Positions 8,050 to 16,309 of a DNA stretch of 43,786 bases are shown piece by piece (positions within the stretch are counted from its first letter, which is position 1; every line of letters begins with the position of its first letter). The position numbers were made by a program, and so were the translations under genes. Under the pieces are notes generated by a model. It worked only from the letters and a program-made list of their open reading frames with translations. It made no database searches and had not been told where the DNA came from. Source of the stretch: Campylobacteraceae bacterium (GTDB taxonomy: Bacteria; Campylobacterota; Campylobacteria; Campylobacterales; Sulfurovaceae); assembly GCA_027036015.1 (NCBI GenBank), contig JALVTH010000023.1, positions 1-43,786 of the forward strand. Reading direction: 5' to 3'.

Positions 8050-8340
8050 TTACTCTTCTTTGCCTGCTTCTTCAATAATCATTTTAAGCTTTTTACTTGG
8101 GCGAAAGCGAATACCATACTTTTCTTCTACTTTTACTTTTTTTGTCGTTCCTGGAATATAAATTTCTCTTGCATTCTTTTTGACTGGAACAAAAGAGCCA
8201 AAACCAATAAAAGAAACTGCTTCTCTATTTTTAAGAGCATCAGTGATAGTATCTAACATTGTGTTGATGATAATTTCAACTTCACTCTTAGGTAGTGCCG
8301 TTTTTTCAGCAATTTGTTGAACTAGCATCGATTTTTTCAT
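8050..8340 (-). CDS. hup: HU family DNA-binding protein
   Basis: A 96-residue histone-like nucleoid protein that bends and compacts DNA as a dimer. The N-terminal helical dimerisation part (MKKSMLVQQIAEKTALPKSEVE) leads to the VSFIGFGSFVPVKKNAREIYIPGT arm region near residues 43-65, with the conserved GFGSF and the NA/IPGT intercalating-arm signatures. The C-terminal strand FRPSKKLK is present. Its last two Glu codons overlap a hairpin. It is a single gene with upstream AT-rich DNA shared divergently with ftsK. Confidence 0.94.
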   Translation of the reverse strand: MKKSMLVQQIAEKTALPKSEVEIIINTMLDTITDALKNREAVSFIGFGSFVPVKKNAREIYIPGTTKKVKVEEKYGIRFRPSKKLKMIIEEAGKEE

Positions 8341-8454
8341 TGTTTATCCTTGCAAAAAAATTTTCTATATCAAAAATATAACCAATAAATGAAACTTGCT
8401 AAAAAAAAATGTCAATTTGAAATATAATTTTGCAAATTTTTAAAAAATTTAAGT

Positions 8455-8530
8455 AAAAAGGCTCATTCTTTGAAGAAAGCCCTTGAATAAGGGAGTTTGA
8501 GGAAGATGGAGCATTTAATCAAACTCATAT
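8455..8530 (+). other. Structured intergenic segment upstream of ftsK
   Basis: Three potential stems lie in tandem. GGCT...AGCC with TTCT/AGAA occupies 8460-8481, CCCTT/AAGGG occupies 8480-8493, and GAGTTTGA/TCAAACTC occupies 8493-8526. The first and second share the CC at 8480-8481, so they cannot both form. A TATAAT upstream (about 8423-8428) could drive a short transcript through it. The ftsK -10 box follows at 8541. I match it to no known RNA family. Confidence 0.35.
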
Positions 8531-8540
8531 TTTCATATGA

Positions 8541-8546
8541 TATAAT
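8541..8546 (+). promoter_or_regulatory. -10 box of ftsK
   Basis: TATAAT lies 27 bases before the TTG start of ftsK. The ribosome site GGAG at 8561-8564 has 8-base spacing to the TTG. Confidence 0.5.
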
Positions 8547-8572
8547 ATAACAAAAAGTTTGGAGAATAAAAT

Positions 8573-10756
8573 TTGATTGCATTAGCAACTACTTTTACAA
8601 TTGTAATGTATCTGCTCTTTTCTACTATTTTTAGAAATTCAGAAATTGTTGGTGCAATTGGAAAAGAGATAGGTAATTTAAATGTAGCTATTTTTGGCTA
8701 TTTGGCTTACATTATTTTTATTATCGTCCTAATTCCTGCATATAAAATTTATAAAATGCCAAAAAGTGCAGATAAAAGTGAAATTTATGTAGGATGGAGT
8801 TTACTTTTTGTTTCTCTTTTGATTTTACAAGCCTTGCTTTTTTCTAAAGAAAATGCTGGCTTTTTAAGTAATATTTTATTTATTTCTTTAATGCCTTATA
8901 TTGGAAAAGCGGGTGTGTTTTTACTTTTTACTCTTACTTTTACTTTAGCACTTTTTATTATTAATAAAAACATTCATAAAGATATTGTAAGCTTTTTTAA
9001 AAAATTGCAACTTAAAAAGCGATGGCAAGGTTTTGTTGAGAAAGTTAGCACGCTTTTAAATCCAATAAAAAAGGGTGATGATATAATAGATATCACTCCT
9101 TCAATACCAACGCCAAAACAAGCAAGAGTGCAAAAAGCAAAAGCCTTACCCAAAAAGAAACAAAGCTTGCCAAAAAAAGAGACGATTGAAGTTGAGGCAA
9201 AAGAGTCTCAAAAAGCTAAAGAATCTTCAAAAGCCAAAGAGACTATAAAAAGCCAAGAAAAAGAGCAAAATCAAAAAGAAGGCACAAGCATATTAGTTGA
9301 GGAGCTTGAAGAGAATAAAAAGATTTTAGAACAAATTGAACTTGGCAAAGTAGAAAAGCCCACAAATTTTGAATTACCCAAACTGGACTTTTTACAAAAG
9401 CCTCCAAAAAGCAAACACAAAGTAAACGAAGCAGAAATTGATAGAAAAATCAAAGAGCTTTTAGAAAAGTTGCGTCTATTTAAAATTGATGGAGATGTTG
9501 TAAGAACCTATACAGGACCACTTGTAACTACTTTTGAATTTAAGCCGGCTCCGCATGTAAAGGTATCAAAAATTTTAAATTTACAAGATGATTTAGCAAT
9601 GGCTCTTAGTGCTGAGACAATTCGTATTCAAGCACCAATTCCAGGACGAAATGTTGTTGGAATTGAGATTCCAAATGATGAGTTTGAAACAATTTATCTA
9701 AGAGAAATACTTGAGAGCGATATTTTTCAAAAGGCAAAATCTCCTTTAACTGTTGCGCTTGGAAAAGATATTGTTGGAAAACCCTTTGTTACTGATTTAC
9801 AAAAGTTACCTCACTTACTAATTGCTGGAACTACCGGAAGTGGTAAATCAGTTGGAATTAATGCAATGATTTTATCTTTGCTTTATCGCAATTCGCCTGA
9901 AAATTTAAAGCTTATATTAATTGATCCAAAGATGCTTGAATTCTCAATTTATAACGATATTCCACATTTATTAACGCCAGTTATCATTGAACCAAAAAAA
10001 GCGGTAACGGCACTCGCTAATTTGGTTAAAGAGATGGAGCGACGCTATCAGCTTATGGCAAAAGAGAAGGTTAAAAATATTGATAACTATAACCAAAAAG
10101 CCAAAAAAGAAGGCTTTGCAACTTTGCCTTTTATTGTTGTCATTATTGATGAGTTGGCTGATTTAATGATGACTGCTGGAAAAGAGGTAGAATATTCCAT
10201 TGCACGTCTTGCACAAATGGCAAGAGCTTCTGGAATTCATATTATTGTAGCAACACAGCGCCCAAGTGTAGATGTGGTCACAGGGCTTATTAAAGCAAAC
10301 TTGCCAGCACGACTTAGTTACAAAGTAGGGCAAAAGATAGATTCAAAAGTTATTTTAGATACAATGGGAGCTGAGGCTTTGCTTGGACGTGGAGATGCAC
10401 TTTTTACGCCTCCTGGAATTAGTGGACTTGTTAGAATTCATGGGCCATGGAACACAGAAGAAGAGATTGAGCGCGTTGTAGAGTTTTTAAAAGCACAGCA
10501 AAAACCAGTATATGATGAGAGTTATTTGGTTCAAGAAGGTGGAGAAGCAGAAGGAGAAGTAAATATTGCCAATTTAGATCCGCTTTATGAAAAAGCAAAA
10601 GAGATTGTTTTAACAGAGAAAAAAACTTCTATTTCTTACTTACAAAGAAGATTGCAAATTGGATATAACCGCTCAGCCAATATTATTGAACAACTTGAAA
10701 AAACAGGCGTGCTTAGTCCTCCAAATGCAAAAGGTGTAAGAGAGATTTTAATATAG
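8573..10756 (+). CDS. ftsK: DNA translocase FtsK
   Basis: A 727-residue septum-located DNA pump that clears chromosome ends during division and helps dimer resolution. Four hydrophobic segments occupy roughly residues 1-140. A Lys/Glu-rich low-complexity linker follows (about 175-250), then the motor: AGTTGSGKSVGINAM Walker A near residue 420 and VVIIDELADLM Walker B near 522, followed by ATQRPSVDV. The C-terminal gamma winged-helix (LQRRLQIGYNRSANIIEQLE, about residues 685-705) reads KOPS-type sites. The start is TTG, because no ATG lies closer to the GGAG ribosome site and the N terminus is hydrophobic from the start. The 139-residue gene begins 8 bases downstream. Confidence 0.96.
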   Translation: MIALATTFTIVMYLLFSTIFRNSEIVGAIGKEIGNLNVAIFGYLAYIIFIIVLIPAYKIYKMPKSADKSEIYVGWSLLFVSLLILQALLFSKENAGFLSNILFISLMPYIGKAGVFLLFTLTFTLALFIINKNIHKDIVSFFKKLQLKKRWQGFVEKVSTLLNPIKKGDDIIDITPSIPTPKQARVQKAKALPKKKQSLPKKETIEVEAKESQKAKESSKAKETIKSQEKEQNQKEGTSILVEELEENKKILEQIELGKVEKPTNFELPKLDFLQKPPKSKHKVNEAEIDRKIKELLEKLRLFKIDGDVVRTYTGPLVTTFEFKPAPHVKVSKILNLQDDLAMALSAETIRIQAPIPGRNVVGIEIPNDEFETIYLREILESDIFQKAKSPLTVALGKDIVGKPFVTDLQKLPHLLIAGTTGSGKSVGINAMILSLLYRNSPENLKLILIDPKMLEFSIYNDIPHLLTPVIIEPKKAVTALANLVKEMERRYQLMAKEKVKNIDNYNQKAKKEGFATLPFIVVIIDELADLMMTAGKEVEYSIARLAQMARASGIHIIVATQRPSVDVVTGLIKANLPARLSYKVGQKIDSKVILDTMGAEALLGRGDALFTPPGISGLVRIHGPWNTEEEIERVVEFLKAQQKPVYDESYLVQEGGEAEGEVNIANLDPLYEKAKEIVLTEKKTSISYLQRRLQIGYNRSANIIEQLEKTGVLSPPNAKGVREILI

Positions 10757-10764
10757 GAGGAGCA

Positions 10765-11184
10765 ATGGCCTATTTTGACAATGCAAAAGCAGGTGATAAG
10801 GTTTTTGGGCTTATATTTGGCAAGGGTAAAATTGTAGAAGTGTTTGATGAACACTATTACAGTTTGATTGTTCGATTTAAAAATGGATATGAGGTGCCTT
10901 TTAATAAAGAAGGTGTAGCAGGGTGGGGAAATTTTAACAAGCAAACTCTTTTTTACTTAAAAGATATTCAACTGGATAAGCTTGATTTTTCTCCTCTTTT
11001 AGAAGTTTTAAAACCAAAAGAGATACAAAAATTAAGAAATAAGAACAAACTTGAAATACGAGTGCCTTCGGGGCTGTGGGTAGATGTAAAAAAAGCTGAT
11101 CAAAGTTATGTAGAGGCAATGCTTGAAAAAAAAAGATATCATCTTTTTAGAAAGAAAAAAAAGAAAACTAAAAAGAAAAAATGA
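10765..11184 (+). CDS. Unknown basic protein downstream of ftsK
   Basis: A 139-residue protein I cannot name. Its N-terminal 55 residues (KVFGLIFGKGKIVEVFDEHYYSL and what follows) look like a small beta-barrel of SH3/Tudor type with a Gly-rich turn. The last 20 residues are almost entirely Lys and Arg, suggesting binding to nucleic acid. The ribosome site GGAGG at 10756-10760 is strong, and the gene starts 8 bases after ftsK, so co-transcription is likely. A role in DNA handling with FtsK is inference from position and charge only. A TTAACTTT/AAAGTTAA hairpin follows the stop (11188-11219). Confidence 0.8.
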   Translation: MAYFDNAKAGDKVFGLIFGKGKIVEVFDEHYYSLIVRFKNGYEVPFNKEGVAGWGNFNKQTLFYLKDIQLDKLDFSPLLEVLKPKEIQKLRNKNKLEIRVPSGLWVDVKKADQSYVEAMLEKKRYHLFRKKKKKTKKKK

Positions 11185-11187
11185 TTG

Positions 11188-11219
11188 TTAACTTTCTACA
11201 CAAGTGATAAAAAAGTTAA
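11188..11219 (+). repeat. Inverted repeat after the ftsK-linked gene
   Basis: TTAACTTT at 11188-11195 and AAAGTTAA at 11212-11219 form an 8-bp stem with a 16-base loop, four bases after the stop codon. No T-run follows, so termination by this stem is uncertain. A second weak pair, AAAGGGA and TCCCTTT, begins just after it. The rest of the 203-base gap to acnB is AT-rich and probably carries the acnB promoter. Confidence 0.4.
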
Positions 11220-11387
11220 AGGGAATATATCTTTTTATTTCTTCTGATTTTTTCTAACTATCCCTTTTATATGTATCATAAAGTTACACTATTTTCAGTT
11301 GATTATAAAAAGAGCGTTACTATTTATAAGTCTAAAATATCTTTTTTGTTAATATAAGTTATCAAAAAACTTTTGTAGGAGTTGTGA

Positions 11388-13967
11388 ATGTCACTAATTG
11401 AAGAATATAAAAAACATACCCAGGAACGTGCAAAGCTTAATATACCGCCACTTCCATTAACAGCAAAACAAACTGCTGAACTTGTAGAATTGTTAAAAGA
11501 GTCTCCAGTAAAAGAGCCAGAATATTTGCTTGATTTATTAAAAAATAGAGTTCCAGCAGGTGTTGATGATGCAGCCTATGTAAAAGCGGCATTTTTAAAT
11601 GATATTGTGCAAGGTAAAGCAAAATCAGAAGTTATAACTCCGCTTGATGCAATTAAAATTTTAGGAAAAATGCATGGTGGATTTAATGTTGGTCCACTTG
11701 TAGAAGCATTAAAAAGCGAAGATAAAGAAATTGCAAAAGCAGCAGCCAATGAGCTTAAACACACAATCTTAGTTTATGATGCTTTTAATGATGTAAAACG
11801 ATTGATGGATGAGGGTAATGAGTTTGCAAAAGAGGTGATTGAGTCTTGGGCAAATGCTGAATGGTTTACTTCTAAAGAACCGCTGCCAGAAGAAATTACT
11901 GCAGTAGTTTACAAAGTTCCAGGTGAGACAAATACAGACGATTTAAGCCCAGCAAGCGAAGCATTTACAAGAGCAGATATTCCATTGCACGCTCAATCAA
12001 TGCTACAAGCTAGAATGGAAAAACCGCTTGAAACAATTGAAGAGCTTAAGAAAAAAGGATATCCACTTGCATTTGTTGGAGATGTTGTAGGAACAGGAAG
12101 TAGTAGAAAATCTGGAATTAACTCAGTGCAATGGCATTTTGGAAAAGATATTGAAGGAATTCCAAATAAAAGAACTGGTGGTATTATTATTGGTTCAATC
12201 ATTGCTCCAATTTTCTTTAACACTGCACAAGATTCAGGTGCACTTCCAATTGAGGCTCCAGTTGATAAGCTTGAAACGGCTGATGTTATTACAATTAAGC
12301 CATATGAGGGAGTAATTGAGAAAAATGGTGAAGTAGTTAGCACTTTTAAACTTCGACCAAATACATTGCCAGATGAGGTAAGAGCAGGTGGTAGAATTCC
12401 ACTTATTATTGGAAAAGGCTTAACTGCTAAAGCAAGAGAGGCTTTAGGCTTAGGACCAAGCGATGTATTTATTAAGCCAGAGCAACCCCAAGGTAGCAAA
12501 GGTGGATATACACTTGCTCAAAAAATTGTTGGAAAAGCGTGTGGGCTTGAGGGTGTAAGACCTGGAATGTATGTTGAGCCGCAAGTTTCAACTGTTGGAA
12601 GCCAAGATACAACTGGTGCAATGACAAGAGATGAGATTAAGGAATTAGCTGCACTTAGCTTTGGAGCTGATTTTGTATTGCAAAGCTTTTGTCATACTGC
12701 AGCTTATCCAAAACCAGCTGATATCCAGTTGCAACACACTTTGCCTCCATTTTGGACTCAAAGAAAAGGGGTAGCATTAAGACCTGGAGATGGGGTAATT
12801 CATAGTTGGCTCAATAGAATGGTGCTTCCAGATACTGTAGGAACTGGTGGAGATAGCCATACAAGATTTCCTATTGGAATTAGCTTTCCAGCAGGAAGTG
12901 GCCTTGTAGCATTTGCTGCAGTTACTGGAATGATGCCTTTAACAATGCCTGAATCTGTACTTGTTCGCTTTAAAGGTGAAATGCAACCAGGAATCACTCT
13001 TAGAGACCTTGTAAATGCAATTCCATATTATGCAATTAAGCAAGGTTTGTTAACAGTTGAGAAAAAGGGTAAAAAGAATATTTTTGCAGGACGCATTTTA
13101 GAAATTGAAGGACTTGAAAACTTAAAAGTTGAGCAAGCATTTGAATTAAGCGATGCAAGTGCAGAGCGTAGTGCGGCAGCTTGTACTGTAAAATTAAATA
13201 AAGAGCCAATTATTGAGTATTTACAATCAAATGTAAAATTGATTGAGAAAATGATTGAACATGGCTATGAAGATAAAGAAACACTCAAACGCCGCAAAGA
13301 AAAAATGGAAGAGTGGCTTGCTAATCCAACACTTTTAGAAGCAGATAAAGATGCCCAGTATGCAGCAGTAATTGAGATAGATTTAAATGAGATAACTGAG
13401 CCAATTGTTGCATGTCCAAATGATCCAGATGATGTTGCAACACTTAGCGAAGTATTAGCAGATGAGAGACGCCCGAAAAAAGTTGATGAGGTGTTTGTTG
13501 GAAGCTGTATGACAAATATTGGGCTTTTTAGAGCACTTGGAGAAGTGCTAAAAGGTGAAGGACCAGTTAATACTAGACTTTGGATTGCTCCTCCAACAAA
13601 AATGGATGAGATTGAATTAAGAGAAGAGGGCTATTATGCAATCTTTGGAGCTGCAGGAGCAAGAACTGAGATTCCTGGATGTTCACTGTGTATGGGGAAC
13701 CAAGCAAGAGTAAGAGATAATGCTGTAGTTTTCTCTACAAGTACGAGAAACTTTGATAACCGTATGGGTAGGGGTGCTAAAGTTTATCTTGGTTCGTCTG
13801 AGCTTGCGGCAGTTGTAGCATTGCTTGGGCGTATTCCAACAAAAGAGGAGTATTTAGAAATTGTTGCTAAAAAAATTACTCCAGAAAAACAAGCCCAAGT
13901 TTATAAATATCTTAACTTTGATAAGCTTCCAAATGAAATTTTAGATGAAATGATGGAGTATTATTAA
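11388..13967 (+). CDS. acnB: Aconitate hydratase B
   Basis: An 859-residue AcnB-type aconitase, which interconverts citrate and isocitrate (and can act on 2-methylisocitrate) in the oxidative or reductive citric acid cycle. The N-terminal HEAT-like domain (about 1-160) is specific to AcnB. The swivel domain follows ([13 protein letters not shown] near 178, [17 protein letters not shown] near 229), then the catalytic domains. The three 4Fe-4S ligands are visible in GSCMTNIG (about residue 706) and GCSLCMGNQ (about 765 and 768). GGDSHTRFP near 486 and [14 protein letters not shown] near 784 are active-site blocks. ATG 11388 follows an AGGAG ribosome site. A strong intrinsic terminator follows the stop. 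Confidence 0.97.
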   Translation: MSLIEEYKKHTQERAKLNIPPLPLTAKQTAELVELLKESPVKEPEYLLDLLKNRVPAGVDDAAYVKAAFLNDIVQGKAKSEVITPLDAIKILGKMHGGFNVGPLVEALKSEDKEIAKAAANELKHTILVYDAFNDVKRLMDEGNEFAKEVIESWANAEWFTSKEPLPEEITAVVYKVPGETNTDDLSPASEAFTRADIPLHAQSMLQARMEKPLETIEELKKKGYPLAFVGDVVGTGSSRKSGINSVQWHFGKDIEGIPNKRTGGIIIGSIIAPIFFNTAQDSGALPIEAPVDKLETADVITIKPYEGVIEKNGEVVSTFKLRPNTLPDEVRAGGRIPLIIGKGLTAKAREALGLGPSDVFIKPEQPQGSKGGYTLAQKIVGKACGLEGVRPGMYVEPQVSTVGSQDTTGAMTRDEIKELAALSFGADFVLQSFCHTAAYPKPADIQLQHTLPPFWTQRKGVALRPGDGVIHSWLNRMVLPDTVGTGGDSHTRFPIGISFPAGSGLVAFAAVTGMMPLTMPESVLVRFKGEMQPGITLRDLVNAIPYYAIKQGLLTVEKKGKKNIFAGRILEIEGLENLKVEQAFELSDASAERSAAACTVKLNKEPIIEYLQSNVKLIEKMIEHGYEDKETLKRRKEKMEEWLANPTLLEADKDAQYAAVIEIDLNEITEPIVACPNDPDDVATLSEVLADERRPKKVDEVFVGSCMTNIGLFRALGEVLKGEGPVNTRLWIAPPTKMDEIELREEGYYAIFGAAGARTEIPGCSLCMGNQARVRDNAVVFSTSTRNFDNRMGRGAKVYLGSSELAAVVALLGRIPTKEEYLEIVAKKITPEKQAQVYKYLNFDKLPNEILDEMMEYY

Positions 13968-13968
13968 T

Positions 13969-13990
13969 AAAAAGGGCTTTTGCCCTTTTT
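13969..13990 (+). terminator. Intrinsic terminator of acnB
   Basis: AAAAAGGGC, loop TTTT and GCCCTTTTT form a perfect 9-bp stem with a T-run, one base after the acnB stop codon. The symmetric A/T flanks mean it could work on both strands. Confidence 0.85.
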
Positions 13991-14027
13991 AGTGCTTTTC
14001 TTCATTATTAAATGCTATAATCTTTTT

Positions 14028-15290
14028 ATGTTTTTCCATATTGATATTGATAGCTTTTTTATTTCTGCAGAACGAAGTAAAAATCCAAAACTTTTAAACA
14101 AACCAGCAGCAGTTGGAAGTAGAAGTAATTTGGAAATTTTTGATAGAGAGCGAAATAAGATAAAACTGTTGCAAATTAATAGTGGAGCTTTTGTAACGCC
14201 TGTTTTTCATAATAATTATAAAAAAACGTTTGAAAATTATTTTGTTGATAGAGCAGATGGCAAAAAAAAGATACGAGGTATAATTACGACAGCAAGTTAT
14301 GAAGCAAGAGCATGCGGGGTTAAAACGGGAATGGCAATTGCAAAAGCATTGCAGCTTTGCCCTCAAATGGTTGTAGTTCCAGCAAATTATCCACTCTATC
14401 ATAAACTCTCAAGAATGCTTTTTTTATTTTTAAAAAAACAAATTCCTCAAGTTGAGCAATATAGTATTGATGAGTTTTTTGGTAATGTTGATGGATGGAT
14501 AGAGCAAGAAAGAGCCTTTGAGGTTGCAAAAGAGTTGCAAGAAGAAATTTTTAAGCAGTTTAAATTACCAGTTTCAATTGGCATTGCAAAAGCAAAATAT
14601 ATTGCAAAGTTAGCGACTGAGTTTGCTAAACCTTTTGGAGTTTATGAAGTAAAAAATCATTATGAATTTATCAAAGATATTCCAATAGAACAATTCCCCG
14701 GAATTGGTAAAGGTTTTAGCAAGAGATTGAGACGTTATGGAATAAAAACACTTGGAGAACTTTGTCAAAGCAAAAAAATTTTATATGCTTGGAAATTGCC
14801 AGGAATTGAGCTTTATAATAGAGTTTGCGATGAGAATAATGGCGAAATTACTCTAAAAAGTGCAAAAAAATCAATTGGACTTGGAAGAACTTTTGATGCT
14901 CTTTATGATATAAATGAGATTGAACGAAGAGTTGTAATTATGGCAAGACATATTGCTTTTATGGTGCATTTAGCAGATGTAAATCCTACAAAATTTGGAA
15001 TAAAATTTTATTTAGATGATGGCAAAAAGATAAAATTTAGCATAAGAAGTAATAGAATTTTTAGTGAATCCCTTTTAAAAAAGGAATTTAAAAAAGTAGT
15101 TCAAAGTCATAGTAGCGAGCTTGCTGGAGTTATGAAAATAAGAGTTTGGGTAAGTAATTTTGCAAAAGAGCAGACTCCATCACTTTTAACGATTGAGGAA
15201 GATACAAAACAAAAAAAGATAGATAAAGCATTAATGAAACTGAGAAAAAGTTTTGGTATTGATATAGTAAAAAATGGGAATGAAATATAA
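14028..15290 (+). CDS. Y-family DNA polymerase (DinB/ImuB-like)
   Basis: A 420-residue translesion DNA polymerase. Catalytic carboxylates are present: HIDIDSFF (residues 4-11) and YSIDEFFG (about 147-154). The little-finger region with a helix-hairpin-helix FPGIGKGFSKRL follows near residue 224. Between AVGS (about residue 30) and the RGIITTASYEAR block (about 83) there is an insertion of roughly 45 residues that standard Pol IV lacks; I associate this with Campylobacterota homologues. The ATG at 14028 is chosen because it starts the conserved MFFHIDIDSF. An upstream TTG at 13980 falls inside the acnB terminator. The C terminus lacks an obvious clamp-binding motif that I can identify with certainty. 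Confidence 0.9.
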   Translation: MFFHIDIDSFFISAERSKNPKLLNKPAAVGSRSNLEIFDRERNKIKLLQINSGAFVTPVFHNNYKKTFENYFVDRADGKKKIRGIITTASYEARACGVKTGMAIAKALQLCPQMVVVPANYPLYHKLSRMLFLFLKKQIPQVEQYSIDEFFGNVDGWIEQERAFEVAKELQEEIFKQFKLPVSIGIAKAKYIAKLATEFAKPFGVYEVKNHYEFIKDIPIEQFPGIGKGFSKRLRRYGIKTLGELCQSKKILYAWKLPGIELYNRVCDENNGEITLKSAKKSIGLGRTFDALYDINEIERRVVIMARHIAFMVHLADVNPTKFGIKFYLDDGKKIKFSIRSNRIFSESLLKKEFKKVVQSHSSELAGVMKIRVWVSNFAKEQTPSLLTIEEDTKQKKIDKALMKLRKSFGIDIVKNGNEI

Positions 15291-15306
15291 AAGAGGGAGG
15301 ATAAAA

Positions 15307-15382
15307 TGGTGGCCCGGGACGGATTCGAACCGCCGACACAGGGATTTTCAGTCCCTTGCTCTACCGACTGAGCTACCGTGCC
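15307..15382 (-). tRNA. tRNA-Phe(GAA), with an acceptor-stem mismatch
   Basis: A 76-nucleotide cloverleaf with encoded CCA. The anticodon loop is CTGAAAA, anticodon GAA. The D-arm GCTC/GAGC and a GGCGG TTCGAAT T-arm are normal. The acceptor 5' strand GGCACGG faces CCGGGCC, so base 4 (A) opposes base 69 (G): six of seven pairs form. It lies between the Y-family polymerase gene and the deacetylase gene. Confidence 0.95.
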
Positions 15383-15427
15383 GTTTGTTTGTAGGCGTAA
15401 TTTTACCTGCTTTTTCTTAAATTAAGC

Positions 15428-16309
15428 TTAAAATGCACTTTTTATATCACTAATTTGTGTTATTCTTTTTTCTTTGATGAGTTTAAGCAAAATATCAACG
15501 CCTTTTGCTTCGTTTTTATTGCCATGAACTAAAATAATGGAATTTTGTTTGAGTTTTTCTCCTTTTGCAAGCCATGTATTTGAGCCAACGATTATGTAGC
15601 CTAAAGAGGCAATGGTTAGAGCGCTTTTTTTATTAGAAACAAGTCCTGGAAAACGAAAGAAAATAGATGGAGTGATGCCATGTTCTAAGAGCGTTATTTC
15701 TAAATTGGTTACATCGTTAACTAAATTTTCGTTTTTTGCTAAAACGAAATTCTCTTTTAAGGGTCTTTTGGGAAAATAGTGATGATAAGCAGTGTGATTG
15801 CCCCAAGTAATTGAGAGTTTTCTCTCTTTCTCCCATAAAAGAAGGGTATGAAAAGCTTTTTTATGTTTTATAATCCATCTTTTTGTAATAAAAAGAGTAA
15901 CAGGAACTGGATTTGGAAAGTTTTGAAAAAGTGCTTTATAAAGTCTTTTTTCAAAACCTTTTTTTGATGAAGGGCATAAATCGGTGGTAATTATTATGCC
16001 ATTTTTGCTTTGAATAAAGCCATCATTTTGGAGAGGATAGGGCTTATTGATTTCTAAATGTAAAAGTTGAAAATAGCGACTATCATAATTACAAGGGGAA
16101 GGATTTGCTAAGGGAGATTTGAGAATTTTTGTTTCAAGCGTAGTGGTATTGAGAGCTAAATAACTTTGAGTATTATTTAATAAAAAGCTTCGATAGATAA
16201 AAAATTGGTTTTTTTGAGATTTGATACAAAAGTGTTCAAGCCTAAAATTTGTAATAGAAGCAGCTTGTAAAGAGAAAAAAATCGTAGCAAAGAGTATAAA
16301 AGTCTTCAT
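15428..16309 (-). CDS. Secreted polysaccharide deacetylase (NodB-fold)
   Basis: A 293-residue exported protein. The first 17 residues form a signal peptide (hydrophobic core FILFATIFFSLQAA). The NodB-like domain begins near residue 108: TTDLCPSS carries the metal-binding Asp (the usual TFDDCPS block, one Asp replaced by Leu). WGNHTAYHH near residue 173 carries the HxxxH ligands, and FFRFPGL near 225 the RxP active-site motif. A final IILVHGN block corresponds to motif 5. These point to metal-dependent removal of acyl groups from a cell-wall or periplasmic sugar polymer. Its ATG overlaps the murD stop by 4 bases, so it is co-transcribed with mraY and murD and may act on peptidoglycan. The exact substrate is unknown. 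Confidence 0.82.
   Translation of the reverse strand: MKTFILFATIFFSLQAASITNFRLEHFCIKSQKNQFFIYRSFLLNNTQSYLALNTTTLETKILKSPLANPSPCNYDSRYFQLLHLEINKPYPLQNDGFIQSKNGIIITTDLCPSSKKGFEKRLYKALFQNFPNPVPVTLFITKRWIIKHKKAFHTLLLWEKERKLSITWGNHTAYHHYFPKRPLKENFVLAKNENLVNDVTNLEITLLEHGITPSIFFRFPGLVSNKKSALTIASLGYIIVGSNTWLAKGEKLKQNSIILVHGNKNEAKGVDILLKLIKEKRITQISDIKSAF

Noticed and set aside
7996-8160. Short plus-strand peptide starting at the ATG near 7996
   Set aside because: It runs antisense into hup, and its AAGGAG-like sequence lies after rather than before the ATG.
8455-8530. Signal recognition particle RNA upstream of ftsK
   Set aside because: A GGAAG and a GGAGCA are present, but the conserved domain IV tetraloop and asymmetric loop order is not.
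13980-14027. Longer N terminus for the Y-family polymerase from TTG 13980
   Set aside because: That start lies inside the acnB terminator hairpin, and the conserved protein begins at ATG 14028.
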